A DNA stretch of 64,000 bases from the NCBI RefSeq assembly GCF_003437035.1, contig NZ_QSRL01000009.1, positions 20,007-84,006 of the forward strand, in the 5' to 3' direction. How positions within the stretch are numbered: the stretch's first letter is position 1; each line of letters starts with the position of its first letter. Positions 28,064-37,288 of the stretch are shown here, piece after piece. The position numbers were made by a program, and so were the translations under genes. The stretch is from Collinsella sp. TF08-11AT. GTDB taxonomy: Bacteria > Actinomycetota > Coriobacteriia > Coriobacteriales > Coriobacteriaceae. Below the pieces are notes generated by a model that worked only from the letters and a program-made list of their open reading frames with translations, was not told the origin of the DNA and searched no databases.

Positions 28064-28681
28064 CTAGAAATTGTCATCGGACTTTGCGCTGGCTTTGGCT
28101 GCCTCTTCGCCCGCGATCAGGTCCCTAACCGTTATATGCGCACCGTACGTAGCATCCTCAATCTTTTCCATAACATCAGGGTCGCAAGTTCCCCAAATAT
28201 CTTTAAGGACTCGAGCCAATCCCCAAGCGGCGCTGAGCAGGACGTCAACATCCTTTAGATCTAAGTGGCTGACCGCAAAGGGACAGTACTCGCGCTCCAG
28301 CAGATAGGTGTCAACGGCGCCAATTGCCTCAGCCACGTACCGCTCAAGATCGGGATGGGGATGGAAGGCGCACAGCGCCTTGTGCGGATCGGTCGGCTCA
28401 ATCAAATACAGCGTTGTCGCATCCTCGCATTTCTCGAGCGGATAACGCTCAACCGCCTTCTCCCAACTTTCATACCAAGGATCGGCATCGCCGTCCGTCA
28501 TTGACTTGCAAAGATCAATCGCCGCAGAAACAGTCGCACACGAATATCTATAGCTGGCGTCTTTCTTAAACTCATCATTGAGCTCGACATCGCCAGACAG
28601 CTCCGCCTCCATGATCAGGAACGGACCATCCTCATCCGTAACGCTCATGGGGTAGTTGTTGCACTCATAGTCCGGATACAT
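28064..28681 (-). CDS. Hypothetical acidic protein
   Basis: This protein has 205 residues, is acidic (many D and E), with no membrane segment and no recognised family. A central helix-rich region (DLERYVAEAIGAVDTYLLE) and several Trp/Tyr residues suggest a compact globular protein. ATG 28681 is chosen for GGAGA upstream; 47 in-frame codons before it lack a ribosome site and overlap the tandem hairpins. It is minus strand, last of three small genes after the helicase-HEPN terminator. Confidence 0.6.
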   Translation of the reverse strand: MYPDYECNNYPMSVTDEDGPFLIMEAELSGDVELNDEFKKDASYRYSCATVSAAIDLCKSMTDGDADPWYESWEKAVERYPLEKCEDATTLYLIEPTDPHKALCAFHPHPDLERYVAEAIGAVDTYLLEREYCPFAVSHLDLKDVDVLLSAAWGLARVLKDIWGTCDPDVMEKIEDATYGAHITVRDLIAGEEAAKASAKSDDNF

Positions 28682-28767
28682 TTTGTCTCCAATCAATCGT
28701 TCGGACACATTAATGACCAATATCGAAACCGCGCTCGCGCGGAGGGACGTCGTCCTCGCGCCAATCT

Positions 28768-28840
28768 GCAAGTTTTTCTCATCGCGTGAAAAGAACTTGC
28801 GATTTCTGCAAGTTCTTCTCACGCTGCGATAAGAACTCGC
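28768..28840. repeat. Two tandem hairpins with a 40-base period
   Basis: Two 33-base palindromic units, 28768-28800 and 28808-28840, each begin GCAAGTT(T/C)TTCTCA and end AAGAACT(T/C)GC. The inner arms of neighbouring units are also complementary, so alternative pairings are possible. They lie upstream of the 205-residue gene and after the stop of the next membrane gene. They could be an operator array or dispersed palindromes. Confidence 0.7.
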
Positions 28841-28852
28841 ATGATCGCCCCG

Positions 28853-29677
28853 CTACCTGCGCCACGAGGCAGCAAGGATAATGGGAATCCCGGCAAGGCA
28901 CACCACCAAGGCTACGGCCGCGAACGCAAGCGCGATGGCCACGCTCGCGACGACATAGGCCACGGCAATGAAGGCCAGCGCCAGCAGGCAGGCAAGCAGC
29001 TCGGCCACGTAGCACAACACCAGGTTCGAGCTCGCGCGCTTCAGCAGGACGTCGGCAAGGCGGACAAGCTCGACGGCAAAGCCGCTGCCGAAATTACGGC
29101 CAGGGCCCTTGGCAAGGAACCACTTGAACAGGCACATCAGGGCGCAGCCCAGCATGATCATGATGGAAACGGTCCATACATTGTGCCCCGACTCAACAAG
29201 GTTCTGGTCACCCATCGCGCTGCCGTTGATGAGCCAACTCGTTCCATAGCCCATGAACAGCATCGCCAGCAGCAGGCAGGCGCTTACCGCGGCAAGAGAG
29301 CGCGACACGCGCCTGCTGAACACCGGAGCTTTGCAGCTGAGCCCAAACCCCTCGCGAACGCGCCAGACGGCATGGTAGGCAGGGTAGGCCGCGATGAGCA
29401 CGGCCACGAGCAGCGACGCCCAATCGGACCCGGGTGCCGCTGACGCGTACTCCGCGATCGCAGAAACTGAGCAGTTGGTGTGGAACGACTCGTTCAGAAA
29501 CAGCGCGACCTCGCCCTTCCAAACACAAAACGGAGCGGCGACGGAGGCGATGCCGGCAACGGCAACCGCAGCAACGACAATAAGCGGTGCGCCCTGCACG
29601 AGCTTGACGACCTCGCCCTTGGCGGTGCGGGGTGAAGCTTCAACGGTGCTGGCCGAAATTTGGATAGAAGTGTTCAT
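28853..29677 (-). CDS. Polytopic membrane protein
   Basis: This 274-residue protein has about six hydrophobic helices (near 31-52, 83-100, 130-150, 170-190, 215-270), the last ones close together at the C-terminus. Family not recognised. AAGGAAG precedes the start. It lies in a row of three minus-strand genes with the 101- and 205-residue proteins. Its size and topology resemble those of the 245-residue membrane protein at 25342, but I see no clear sequence match. Confidence 0.65.
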   Translation of the reverse strand: MNTSIQISASTVEASPRTAKGEVVKLVQGAPLIVVAAVAVAGIASVAAPFCVWKGEVALFLNESFHTNCSVSAIAEYASAAPGSDWASLLVAVLIAAYPAYHAVWRVREGFGLSCKAPVFSRRVSRSLAAVSACLLLAMLFMGYGTSWLINGSAMGDQNLVESGHNVWTVSIMIMLGCALMCLFKWFLAKGPGRNFGSGFAVELVRLADVLLKRASSNLVLCYVAELLACLLALAFIAVAYVVASVAIALAFAAVALVVCLAGIPIILAASWRR

Positions 29678-29779
29678 GATCTTCCTTTCAAAGAAGGCTA
29701 CGTTCGCAAGCTAATGTAAGAAAACACTGTCTTCGAGGGATTGAACAAGACTGTTGCCCTCAGAGACAAACAAACGTTG

Positions 29780-30085
29780 CTATCGGCATATTGGCCGCTC
29801 GGGTACTTCATCATTACGCATCTGTAATTCATCAAATCGCAGGATCTCATTACGCTCAAGCAGAACAGATTGAATAAGCTCATGGACAGCGGCATTGCGG
29901 TAGCACAACGACTCCCACGTGGCCAACAAGCCGTCAACAACTCCCTTGTAAGCAACAGAGGAGTCCTCGAGCTCATAGGCAAGATCAATTGCCTCGTCAA
30001 CTATCTGCCTCATCTGCAAAAGCGTGCACGTGAGATCCGCCTCACTCGACTCGTCGCAAATATAAATACAATCGGACTCAAGCAT
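29780..30085 (-). CDS. Small hypothetical protein, mostly helical
   Basis: This 101-residue acidic protein has helix-forming segments (LQMRQIVDEAIDLAYELED and VHELIQSVLLERNEIL). GGGAG lies eight bases before ATG 30085. No family recognised. It follows the strong palindromic terminator of the helicase-HEPN gene, so it should have its own promoter. Confidence 0.55.
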   Translation of the reverse strand: MLESDCIYICDESSEADLTCTLLQMRQIVDEAIDLAYELEDSSVAYKGVVDGLLATWESLCYRNAAVHELIQSVLLERNEILRFDELQMRNDEVPERPICR

Positions 30086-30143
30086 CTTTGAATCTCCCTT
30101 CGAACAACTGACACCTGCAGAATAGTGAAAAGAGATAAAAAGC

Positions 30144-30183
30144 AACCCGCAATCTACCGCTATATAGCGGTAGATTGCGGGTT
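30144..30183 (-). terminator. Perfect 40-bp palindrome, terminator of the helicase-HEPN gene
   Basis: AACCCGCAATCTACCGCTAT is followed directly by its exact reverse complement, giving a 20-bp stem with no unpaired loop. On the minus strand the stem is followed by GCTTTTTATCTC. It lies 33 bases after the stop at 30216. A perfect palindrome of this length is also a possible protein-binding or cruciform site. Confidence 0.85.
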
Positions 30184-30215
30184 AAACCATAAAGCGCACT
30201 TAGCCTTGGGCCAAA

Positions 30216-33200
30216 TTACGACTTAGATTCAAATAGGTCGCATATCTCTTTGGCTTTCGCCAGGGGATACTGCGCGTAGTAGAATACGTCGCCGTTCTTT
30301 TCTCCGCACACAAAGACTGCGCCCAGCCCCAAGCCTTTAGCGGACGGAACTTTGCATTGTTGTACGCTCTCTTCGCCTTCATCGAAAGGTCGCAGATACC
30401 CTTGTTCCATCAGAATAGTGTTGGCATCTTCAGCCCTAATCCCTGAGCCACCCTCTCTCAGTATTTTCGAAATCGAGGCATAGCCCTTAGCGCTTGCCTG
30501 ATCCATTGAGTAACAGACCGGCAAACGCTCGGCCCCCGCAAAAGCCGCTTCGTAAGCAATACCCTCTCGCATGATTTCCACACTCTTATGACCAGATTCA
30601 TCAAGCTGAAAAGCAACGAAAAGGCATCGAAGCGCCAGCCAGACCTCGCCCGCGCTAACCATCTCTTTTCGGTCGGTGTGACAGGCGCTATTACGAAATT
30701 CAGTAAATCGACCCAGTGTTTCGCCGAGTGTCCTCCACCAGTCCCCCTTTGACGCCTGCGTCAATTCAGCATTTTCAACTCGAACAGAGGATGCCAGTAG
30801 CTCACTCTTTTTTTCAATTAACCTTTTGTATTGACCGAGGTTAAGGCCCTCAAGCTCCTTGAGTGGCTTTCTTGCAACAACATAATCGGGAGCAATGGCC
30901 TTCAAGGTCGGCAGCAATTTCAAACGCAAGTATCTCTCCGCCGCACGGCAGAACATTAGCAGGCAAAATGCGCAATCTGAATCGCTATCGGTGCCAACAC
31001 TGCCAATGCCAAATATCTTGCACAGAAGAAGCCCCTGCTCGATATTCTCAAGCACCCTATTTTTGCCATTTTGGTCGCACTCGCAATCAGCGAATGCGCT
31101 TTGAAGAGCTTCGCGCGAAGAAAAGCCTATGATTCGACAGTCTTCTGCATCCAGATTAAAGCTTTTGAACGCTTCGCCCACGTTGTCCAAATAGGAATCG
31201 GTGTTTACATCAGGGCACCAAACATCTTTATTGTCATCTTTCTTGTCGTCTTCATTGATATGTTCCTCGTCCGCGCCAGCTGTCTCCCTTGGAAGAGATT
31301 CTCCTCGCGGCAGCATATCCTTGGCTGCATTGAGTTCCTCAATAGCGCCGGTTTTCTGGTAATTTTCCCAATGCACAACCCATGCCGTATCGAGAATGCG
31401 CTTCATCGTTGCAACGTTCTCGTTAATCTTCCACGCTGCATAGTCGGCAATTACGTAGAGGCGATACTTGGCTCGGCTTGCCGCAACATTCACGATATTT
31501 GGGTTTACAAACTTGATTGCGCCCTCACAACTGCGCCTTGTATCACACCCCAAGACAAATACCACTTGATAGGCTTCTTTACCTTGGAACGTATGAACCG
31601 TACCAATATTATGCTTTGCGAAATATTGCCATGCATCTTTGTCAGCCACTTCAGTCCTAGCACTTAACAGCCGGTCCTGAAGCCCCCTGACAACGGTTTT
31701 AAACGGAGAAATAATATAGAGACTTGGAATAACAATTCCCTCGGACTTGCCCGATTCGCAAGCTTTTTTCTCAGCCGTAGCTACGGCCTTATCAAAAGCG
31801 TCCTTGACAATCTCGAACACTCTATCGCCCTGGGCATCAACATAATGATCGCGATTGCCACGTTCAAATCCCGTAACATTGATCCACTGTGAGGACTTTA
31901 GATAAAAGCTGTCAGCGAGATCCTTTTTTGGGCTAGCCGTCTCGTTAAGCATGGAGCCCTGATACGAGATCTCATTTGAGATATCGAACATGGGTGATAT
32001 GCAGCGACGGTGAACCACAAGCGGGCAGCCAATCCATTGATCATCCTCGCCGTTGCTGCGCAGGTGGCCATAGGGGTTAACGGCGTCGGCAAGTCGCTGG
32101 ACCGAAGCCATATCCCCCTTATAAGGTAGTAATACTTTTTTACCGAGGACAGCGCGGAGCTCCTTAACATCCCCTGTGATCACAGGCTCAATCTGAGAGG
32201 GGTCACCGACAATCATTGCACGTCGACTGCGAGCAAGGGCGCCCAAAGCAGCATACGGCACCGCCTGTCCCGCCTCATCTATTATCAGCAGGCCAAATAA
32301 AGGGTCTTTCCCAATCTGAATGTCCTCAAACATGCGGCCAATCGACGCAAACGTGGAAGAAATCACTGGGGTAAGCAAACTGAGCGTCTGAAAGAGCGCA
32401 GGGGCCATACTCCTTCTATCGGCTTGCGTGAACTCTATTAACTCCTTTTTACCAGAATCGACGCCCTTGTCTTTGGCTCCCCAGTATGTTCGTAGAAGCG
32501 CAATGTTATTCCGCATACATTTTGATTCAAGGATGAACTCGCGTGTCACCTGCAATGCATAGAGAAATAGCAGGTTGCGGTCCTTTTTTAGGTCAGGGTC
32601 ATCGGATGGATTATATAGATGAGTCTTTTTTCGGCTTTCGCTATCCCCCTTTGAGATGCACTCGACAAAATGCCCATTAATCGTCTCAACAGATTCAGCA
32701 CCATCAACTCTGTTGCGCTTTTGACCTTGGATCTTCACCCACAAAGAGGATAGTTCCTTCTTTTCATTCTCTAGTTTTTCGTATTTGTTCTCGAATTTCG
32801 TACGCAGCGCAACAAGCCTCTGGTCCGGTGCGGTTTGCAGCATAAAGGAATCGAGCTTCTCGCGGCTATCGGACAAACGGCCCCTATTGAAGATGCTCCC
32901 GATCAGCCCACTGGCCTTTTCTTCCGCATCGCGCAATTCTGCTTCAAGCCTATTCCTTCTCGCCTCATAATCAGCAGTATCCTTCGCAATGTCATCAAGA
33001 TATTTCCGGACATCACCTGCGGAACTGCCTTCAAAAGGACGAGACAGACATACCGTTTCGGTTGTCAGTTCTTCAACTATCTCTCGCTCGTCCTTTTGAC
33101 ACCTACAATTCAATTGGGACAAATGCTTCTTGCGGTTCAGAAGTTCGCGCTCCCCGGCTGCTTGCTCCTCCATTCTGTTGAATCGATCGGTTATCTTTTT

Positions 33201-34841
33201 GTATTGAGCAAGAAACAGCTTCTTCGCCTCAGAAAACCGTCCGCCCTTTCCCAGCCCGCCGTTAAACTGCAGCGAAGAAAGCTCGCAATCTCTGAAGTTA
33301 TTAATATTCCTACGGTTTCCCAGACATGCCGCAACCATAAGCCCAGGATGCGTAGGGTCGCGAAGATTGCCTTTATTGTCAACGAGCGCCGAAGAGAAAT
33401 AGAGATCATCCACCGGTTTCTGCTCGTTTTTCTTTCCCCAAACAATGTTGGACAAATCTGACTCTAGAAACTCCTTTTTCTCAGATTCGTCAATACCCTC
33501 CAAAAAGGCCTTCCCATCAGGAAGCTCTTTGGCGATGTTCTCAACTGCTGCATTGTTTGTCGAGCAGACCAAGATGCTGAGACTTTTTATCGCATCTCCC
33601 GTTCTGCCCTCTTTGAAGCGATAAGGATTCTTGGCGTACTTGAGATACCGTTTGCTAAGTTCTACCTCTTCGAAGGCGTCATCGGGCTTGTCATATTCGC
33701 ACAGCAGACGGGCTTTTTCGACAACGTTAGCCGCAACGATATCCTTGAGCAGGGTTGTTTTTCCCGTGCCCGGAGGACCGTTAACCGACATAACGTCGTT
33801 TGCCGGGTATTTGCGTGTCGAACCGCCACGACCAACCGCAAGATTTACCGCCACTTGTTGCATCAAACTCAAGGAGTATTTACTCGGCCAGCGACCGATA
33901 GGTGTAGCGCCGGCTCCCAACACTTCAGAAAAGAAGTCTGCACGATCAGCCAGATCTTCATCGTCTTCGCCGTCCAGAAGATCGATCTCTCCGCAGGCAG
34001 ATTCATTCCTCAAGCCACCTTCAAGGTATGCGGCGACAAGAGACAGCGATCCCTCACGAAGATCGTCGAAAGACCCTGACTTGTTGCACAGCTCATTTAT
34101 CATGGAAATGTCTTTTGCGAAAAATGAGTGACAGAGTGATTGGTCGAACGTTGGACACGCATCGTCCCCGCTGTCCTTTGGCTTCATTGCTCTATATTCG
34201 ACAAGCAGCCTTGAACACCACTCGCTGATACGTTTAGCCCCGTCACCGTCGGGAAGGCAGCTGGCTATCCCCTTAATCATTGGCCGGACGCAACTATTGA
34301 CAATGCCCCTAATGACACCATATGTCAGCTTTGTTCCAACGAGTTCTTGATTGAGCTTCTTGCAAATATCGTCCTGCTCTTTCTCAAAGCTACCGATGGC
34401 ATTTAGGCTATTCCCGACGTTCCTCTTCAACCACCAAAATAAGGAGGACAACTCGAAGCTGACAAATTGACCATCAGGACTCACACCTAATAGTGCAACC
34501 GTCATGCACTCATCCTCTTTTTCGATTTCATTCCCCGGTTTTTCTGCAAGATAAGTCATGACCGCTTCGCGTGGAACGGAGCCCAGGTGACAATAAATCG
34601 TTGAGATCGGCCAGTTTTCGCCGTTTGTGACACTATCCGTACGCTCTCTCGCTTCTTCAGAAGGCGTCCTTAGCTCCTGGTCGTCCCGCTCTTCAGGGAC
34701 AAAGCAGTCATCAAGCATTCCTTTTCTGGGCCTAGGCGGGTCCTTTTTCTCTTCGGGTTGGTCGCCTTGGCTCAAAAAATCAAGCAAATACCAGTAATCT
34801 AACGCATCGCCAATTGCTTGCTTTTTCTCAGCAGGGGTCAT
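30216..34841 (-). CDS. Large SF1 (Dna2/Upf1-like) helicase with C-terminal HEPN motif
   Basis: This 1541-residue protein has Walker A GPPGTGKTT (about 353-361), Walker B LIIDEAGQA (about 850), GDPSQIEP, HTFQGKEAYQVV (about 1083) and NVAASRAKYRLYV (about 1120), the order of Upf1/Dna2-type SF1 helicases. A long charged insert with coil character (about 520-800) lies between the Walker motifs. Near 1383-1388 FRNSACH gives the R-x4-H signature of HEPN domains, which often act as RNases in defence systems. The N-terminal 340 residues are unassigned. ATG 34841 is chosen for GAGGA upstream; an in-frame GTG lies six codons earlier. It overlaps the WYL gene by 14 bases. Lower GC suggests horizontal gain. 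A helicase sensing foreign nucleic acid and releasing HEPN RNase activity is plausible inference. Confidence 0.85.
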   Translation of the reverse strand: MTPAEKKQAIGDALDYWYLLDFLSQGDQPEEKKDPPRPRKGMLDDCFVPEERDDQELRTPSEEARERTDSVTNGENWPISTIYCHLGSVPREAVMTYLAEKPGNEIEKEDECMTVALLGVSPDGQFVSFELSSLFWWLKRNVGNSLNAIGSFEKEQDDICKKLNQELVGTKLTYGVIRGIVNSCVRPMIKGIASCLPDGDGAKRISEWCSRLLVEYRAMKPKDSGDDACPTFDQSLCHSFFAKDISMINELCNKSGSFDDLREGSLSLVAAYLEGGLRNESACGEIDLLDGEDDEDLADRADFFSEVLGAGATPIGRWPSKYSLSLMQQVAVNLAVGRGGSTRKYPANDVMSVNGPPGTGKTTLLKDIVAANVVEKARLLCEYDKPDDAFEEVELSKRYLKYAKNPYRFKEGRTGDAIKSLSILVCSTNNAAVENIAKELPDGKAFLEGIDESEKKEFLESDLSNIVWGKKNEQKPVDDLYFSSALVDNKGNLRDPTHPGLMVAACLGNRRNINNFRDCELSSLQFNGGLGKGGRFSEAKKLFLAQYKKITDRFNRMEEQAAGERELLNRKKHLSQLNCRCQKDEREIVEELTTETVCLSRPFEGSSAGDVRKYLDDIAKDTADYEARRNRLEAELRDAEEKASGLIGSIFNRGRLSDSREKLDSFMLQTAPDQRLVALRTKFENKYEKLENEKKELSSLWVKIQGQKRNRVDGAESVETINGHFVECISKGDSESRKKTHLYNPSDDPDLKKDRNLLFLYALQVTREFILESKCMRNNIALLRTYWGAKDKGVDSGKKELIEFTQADRRSMAPALFQTLSLLTPVISSTFASIGRMFEDIQIGKDPLFGLLIIDEAGQAVPYAALGALARSRRAMIVGDPSQIEPVITGDVKELRAVLGKKVLLPYKGDMASVQRLADAVNPYGHLRSNGEDDQWIGCPLVVHRRCISPMFDISNEISYQGSMLNETASPKKDLADSFYLKSSQWINVTGFERGNRDHYVDAQGDRVFEIVKDAFDKAVATAEKKACESGKSEGIVIPSLYIISPFKTVVRGLQDRLLSARTEVADKDAWQYFAKHNIGTVHTFQGKEAYQVVFVLGCDTRRSCEGAIKFVNPNIVNVAASRAKYRLYVIADYAAWKINENVATMKRILDTAWVVHWENYQKTGAIEELNAAKDMLPRGESLPRETAGADEEHINEDDKKDDNKDVWCPDVNTDSYLDNVGEAFKSFNLDAEDCRIIGFSSREALQSAFADCECDQNGKNRVLENIEQGLLLCKIFGIGSVGTDSDSDCAFCLLMFCRAAERYLRLKLLPTLKAIAPDYVVARKPLKELEGLNLGQYKRLIEKKSELLASSVRVENAELTQASKGDWWRTLGETLGRFTEFRNSACHTDRKEMVSAGEVWLALRCLFVAFQLDESGHKSVEIMREGIAYEAAFAGAERLPVCYSMDQASAKGYASISKILREGGSGIRAEDANTILMEQGYLRPFDEGEESVQQCKVPSAKGLGLGAVFVCGEKNGDVFYYAQYPLAKAKEICDLFESKS

Positions 34842-35751
34842 TTGAATCAGTCCTCGCACTCACATAGATACATTTATGTCCAATAATGTCCACAACGTCA
34901 TCGCGCAATTTCTTTGGTTGAAGTATCTCAAACACATCGAGCCACTTCATTGCCCATGTTTTCATGCCATCATACGACGCCATAAACGAATACTCTGGAT
35001 TTGGATGCCCGTCCTGTGTCTCGCGCCGAAACCCATCGTTTCCGGCAAATTCGGCTAAAAGATACTTCTCCTTTGCTTGGTTATGACACCTTACGTGAAC
35101 CGTAACGATGTCGTCACTAAACATCCTGTTCACGCCAGCACAAGAGAACCTTTTTGCTTCTTCGGCCATCGCCTCAAAATGACCTTTTGCATCGTCCGAT
35201 GGTCCAGCAATGGTTATATCCCGCAGGCTATCAACTCGAATTGCGTCAAAAGACCTCGCGGCACCCTTGTGGCCCACAAACAGGTAGTAGTAGCCATCGT
35301 GCATACATAGATGATATGGCGTATGACTATGCAATCGCCCCTTATCAGAAGTTCGAAAGCGGACTCTCTGCCTTTGGCTAATGGCCTTTTCCAATAACTT
35401 CAAATTTGCAAGCGTTGCTTCCATATTTGCAATTCTGCCGCTTTTGAGCAGAGCATTTTCTTGAGCCAAACGATCTTCGATCTGCCGTCTTTCTTCGCCG
35501 CACAGTAGGCGAAGAACTGCATGCTCAAGTACGTCGGCTCCACCCACGCCCGTAGAGGCTTCAATGAGACGGCACAGATGCTCAATTTGCGCACTATCAA
35601 TTTGACGCTCTATGCTGTACAGGCGCTTCGCATTTTTAGGTGCAGATTCCCCATCGCCATTCGTCAGCCGCTCGCCCTTACAAGCCAATCGACTTGCAAT
35701 CACCGTGTAGAACGGATTCAGACAACTGTTGTCGAGATCGATACTATTCAT
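34828..35751 (-). CDS. WYL-domain regulator
   Basis: This is a 307-residue protein. The WYL domain spans about 140-215: RQRVRFRTSD, then YHLCMHDGYYYLFVGHKG and FDAIRVDSLRDI. WYL regulators sense ligands such as nucleic acids and control defence genes. The C-terminal WCX-like part follows (HVRCHNQAKEKYLLAEF). Its own N-terminus has no clear winged helix; that seems to be supplied by the separate 78-residue gene just upstream. Start ATG 35751 has only a weak ribosome site, so translation may be coupled. Its stop overlaps the helicase start. Confidence 0.85.
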   Translation of the reverse strand: MNSIDLDNSCLNPFYTVIASRLACKGERLTNGDGESAPKNAKRLYSIERQIDSAQIEHLCRLIEASTGVGGADVLEHAVLRLLCGEERRQIEDRLAQENALLKSGRIANMEATLANLKLLEKAISQRQRVRFRTSDKGRLHSHTPYHLCMHDGYYYLFVGHKGAARSFDAIRVDSLRDITIAGPSDDAKGHFEAMAEEAKRFSCAGVNRMFSDDIVTVHVRCHNQAKEKYLLAEFAGNDGFRRETQDGHPNPEYSFMASYDGMKTWAMKWLDVFEILQPKKLRDDVVDIIGHKCIYVSARTDSNDPC

Positions 35752-35776
35752 CTCGGTTAACGGACTGGCGCCCGCA

Positions 35777-36013
35777 TTATTGCAGAGCGAAGGCTTTTTT
35801 TGATCCAGAATCAACAAGTGCGTTCAATACGCCCTGCACTGTGTCGCGCTTAACTTCATAGCCATAACGGGCTTTAAGCTCCGCCATTATGTCAGAAACG
35901 CTCAACCCTTTGCCAAGCCCAGCATCAGTTTCCTCCAATAGGATACGCTCGACATATATCGCCAGCTCCTTTGGATATGCTCGGTGATTTCCCTGGATTT
36001 TCGGTTGAACCAT
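35777..36013 (-). CDS. Winged-helix-like DNA-binding protein (partner of the WYL gene)
   Basis: This 78-residue protein's LSVSDIMAELKARYGYEVKRDTVQGVLNALV segment (given here only as its span, about 35-66) has the helix-turn-helix-wing pattern usually fused in front of WYL domains. GGAGG precedes ATG 36013. It is first in the operon with the WYL and helicase-HEPN genes. A regulator split into two genes is likely. Confidence 0.65.
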   Translation of the reverse strand: MVQPKIQGNHRAYPKELAIYVERILLEETDAGLGKGLSVSDIMAELKARYGYEVKRDTVQGVLNALVDSGSKKAFALQ

Positions 36014-36079
36014 AGCCGCCTCCAATCTGAACAATCAACATTTTACTCAGTCGATATGACCAAGAGATTGAAAGTGCCG

Positions 36080-36135
36080 CTATTTAACGGTGAACGGCGA
36101 AGCCATCCATAAAGGGCTCCGCCGTTCACAAATAG
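36080..36135. repeat. Long hairpin in the divergent wHTH/EcoRV-like gap
   Basis: CTATTT-x4-GTGAACGGCG (36080-36099) pairs with CGCCGTTCAC-AAATAG (36120-36135), and AGCC/GGCT pairs inside. It sits upstream of both divergent genes, so it could be an operator or a small palindromic insert. The rest of this 318-base gap shows no gene. Confidence 0.6.
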
Positions 36136-36330
36136 ATTAGCACAACTCGTATACGACGTAATGACTGTTAGGGCGCACTCGCAGCAAACTTGAATCACCT
36201 TGATTGGCAACCTCGAGCAGAGCCGAAGGCGACCGAATGCATCCTTGTTTTTATTCATTGGCGAGCTACAATCAACGCAAACCGACCCATCGATATTTCT
36301 CTGCAGGCATCGATTGAAATAGAGACAACA

Positions 36331-37164
36331 ATGTTTGATTTAATTAGCGAATTCAATAAAACTGTAGCCGAGCATAATGTCGATTGGGTTGCTAAGGGAT
36401 TTGCTTTTCGCGACGAAACCATCTATCCAATCGGATATGACACGAAACTGCTCGGAAGAATTTTCGAGATGCTTACCGAGCCGTTGCTCAAGGAGATTGC
36501 CGACGACTTCGGGTTTACGCTAACGACCCCAGACAAACAAAACTACTATCCGGACTTTGTACTAACCCCTCAAAACGAAGAGGGGAATCGAATTGCTGTC
36601 GATGTCAAATCAACTTATCGAAAGCACCTAAAGAGAGGAGGCATTGCTCCATATAAATTTACACTTGGATCATATGCATCTTTTCTGCGCGATGGGAGGA
36701 AGAACATCCTCTATCCCTATAATCAGTTCTGCAAACACTACGTAATCGGATTCGTCTACGACCGAAACGACGAAATAGAGAGCGCACGTCCCTGCTACCC
36801 CCTTAACCAATTAAAAGAAATACCCGAACCCTACAGCAATGTTGAATTCTTTATTCAAGAGAAATACCGCATTTCAGACTTCACCACCGGTAGCGGCAAT
36901 ACCGAAAATATCGGAACTATTTCCTCGAATTCAATCAGCCCATTCACTCAGGGTTCAGGGCCTTTTTCAAAGATGGGGAACGATGCATTCGAACTTTATT
37001 GGCGAAACTATCCAAAATATACAGCGAAAGAAAAGAGTTACACCGACTTTCAGGGATTCAGAAGATGGGTCGAAACAAACGTTATTGAAATTGATTCAAG
37101 CCTACGCGATCGAATTCTCTCCTATGGCGATGTCGTCAACGACAGCCGGGGCGACAGAAAGTAA
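36331..37164 (+). CDS. EcoRV-like type II restriction endonuclease
   Basis: This 277-residue protein aligns with EcoRV along most of its length. It shares YPIGYDTKLL, NYYPDF, the active-site pattern D75...D91-V-K93 (EcoRV D74, D90, K92), KFTLG-Y-SF-R, KNI-YP, and the late GSGNT-NIG and YWRNY blocks. EcoRV cuts GATATC blunt; the same site is likely but not proven, since the recognition loop region differs. ATG 36331 is chosen by alignment with EcoRV, though its ribosome site is weak. The base composition is clearly more AT-rich than the core genes. The gene converges with its methylase. Confidence 0.93.
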   Translation: MFDLISEFNKTVAEHNVDWVAKGFAFRDETIYPIGYDTKLLGRIFEMLTEPLLKEIADDFGFTLTTPDKQNYYPDFVLTPQNEEGNRIAVDVKSTYRKHLKRGGIAPYKFTLGSYASFLRDGRKNILYPYNQFCKHYVIGFVYDRNDEIESARPCYPLNQLKEIPEPYSNVEFFIQEKYRISDFTTGSGNTENIGTISSNSISPFTQGSGPFSKMGNDAFELYWRNYPKYTAKEKSYTDFQGFRRWVETNVIEIDSSLRDRILSYGDVVNDSRGDRK

Positions 37165-37288
37165 CGGCTATTAGGAGAAAAGTGGACGAAGGAAAGGGAA
37201 ACACGAGATTAAAGGTGGACTAGGGGACGTTATTCCATCTACTTCTATATCATCATTTCCAGCACATGAACCAAGTAAGAGTTATTTC

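Noticed and set aside
28768..28840. Mini CRISPR array
   Set aside because: Only two palindromic units with a 7-base gap and no spacers of normal length; no cas genes in the window.
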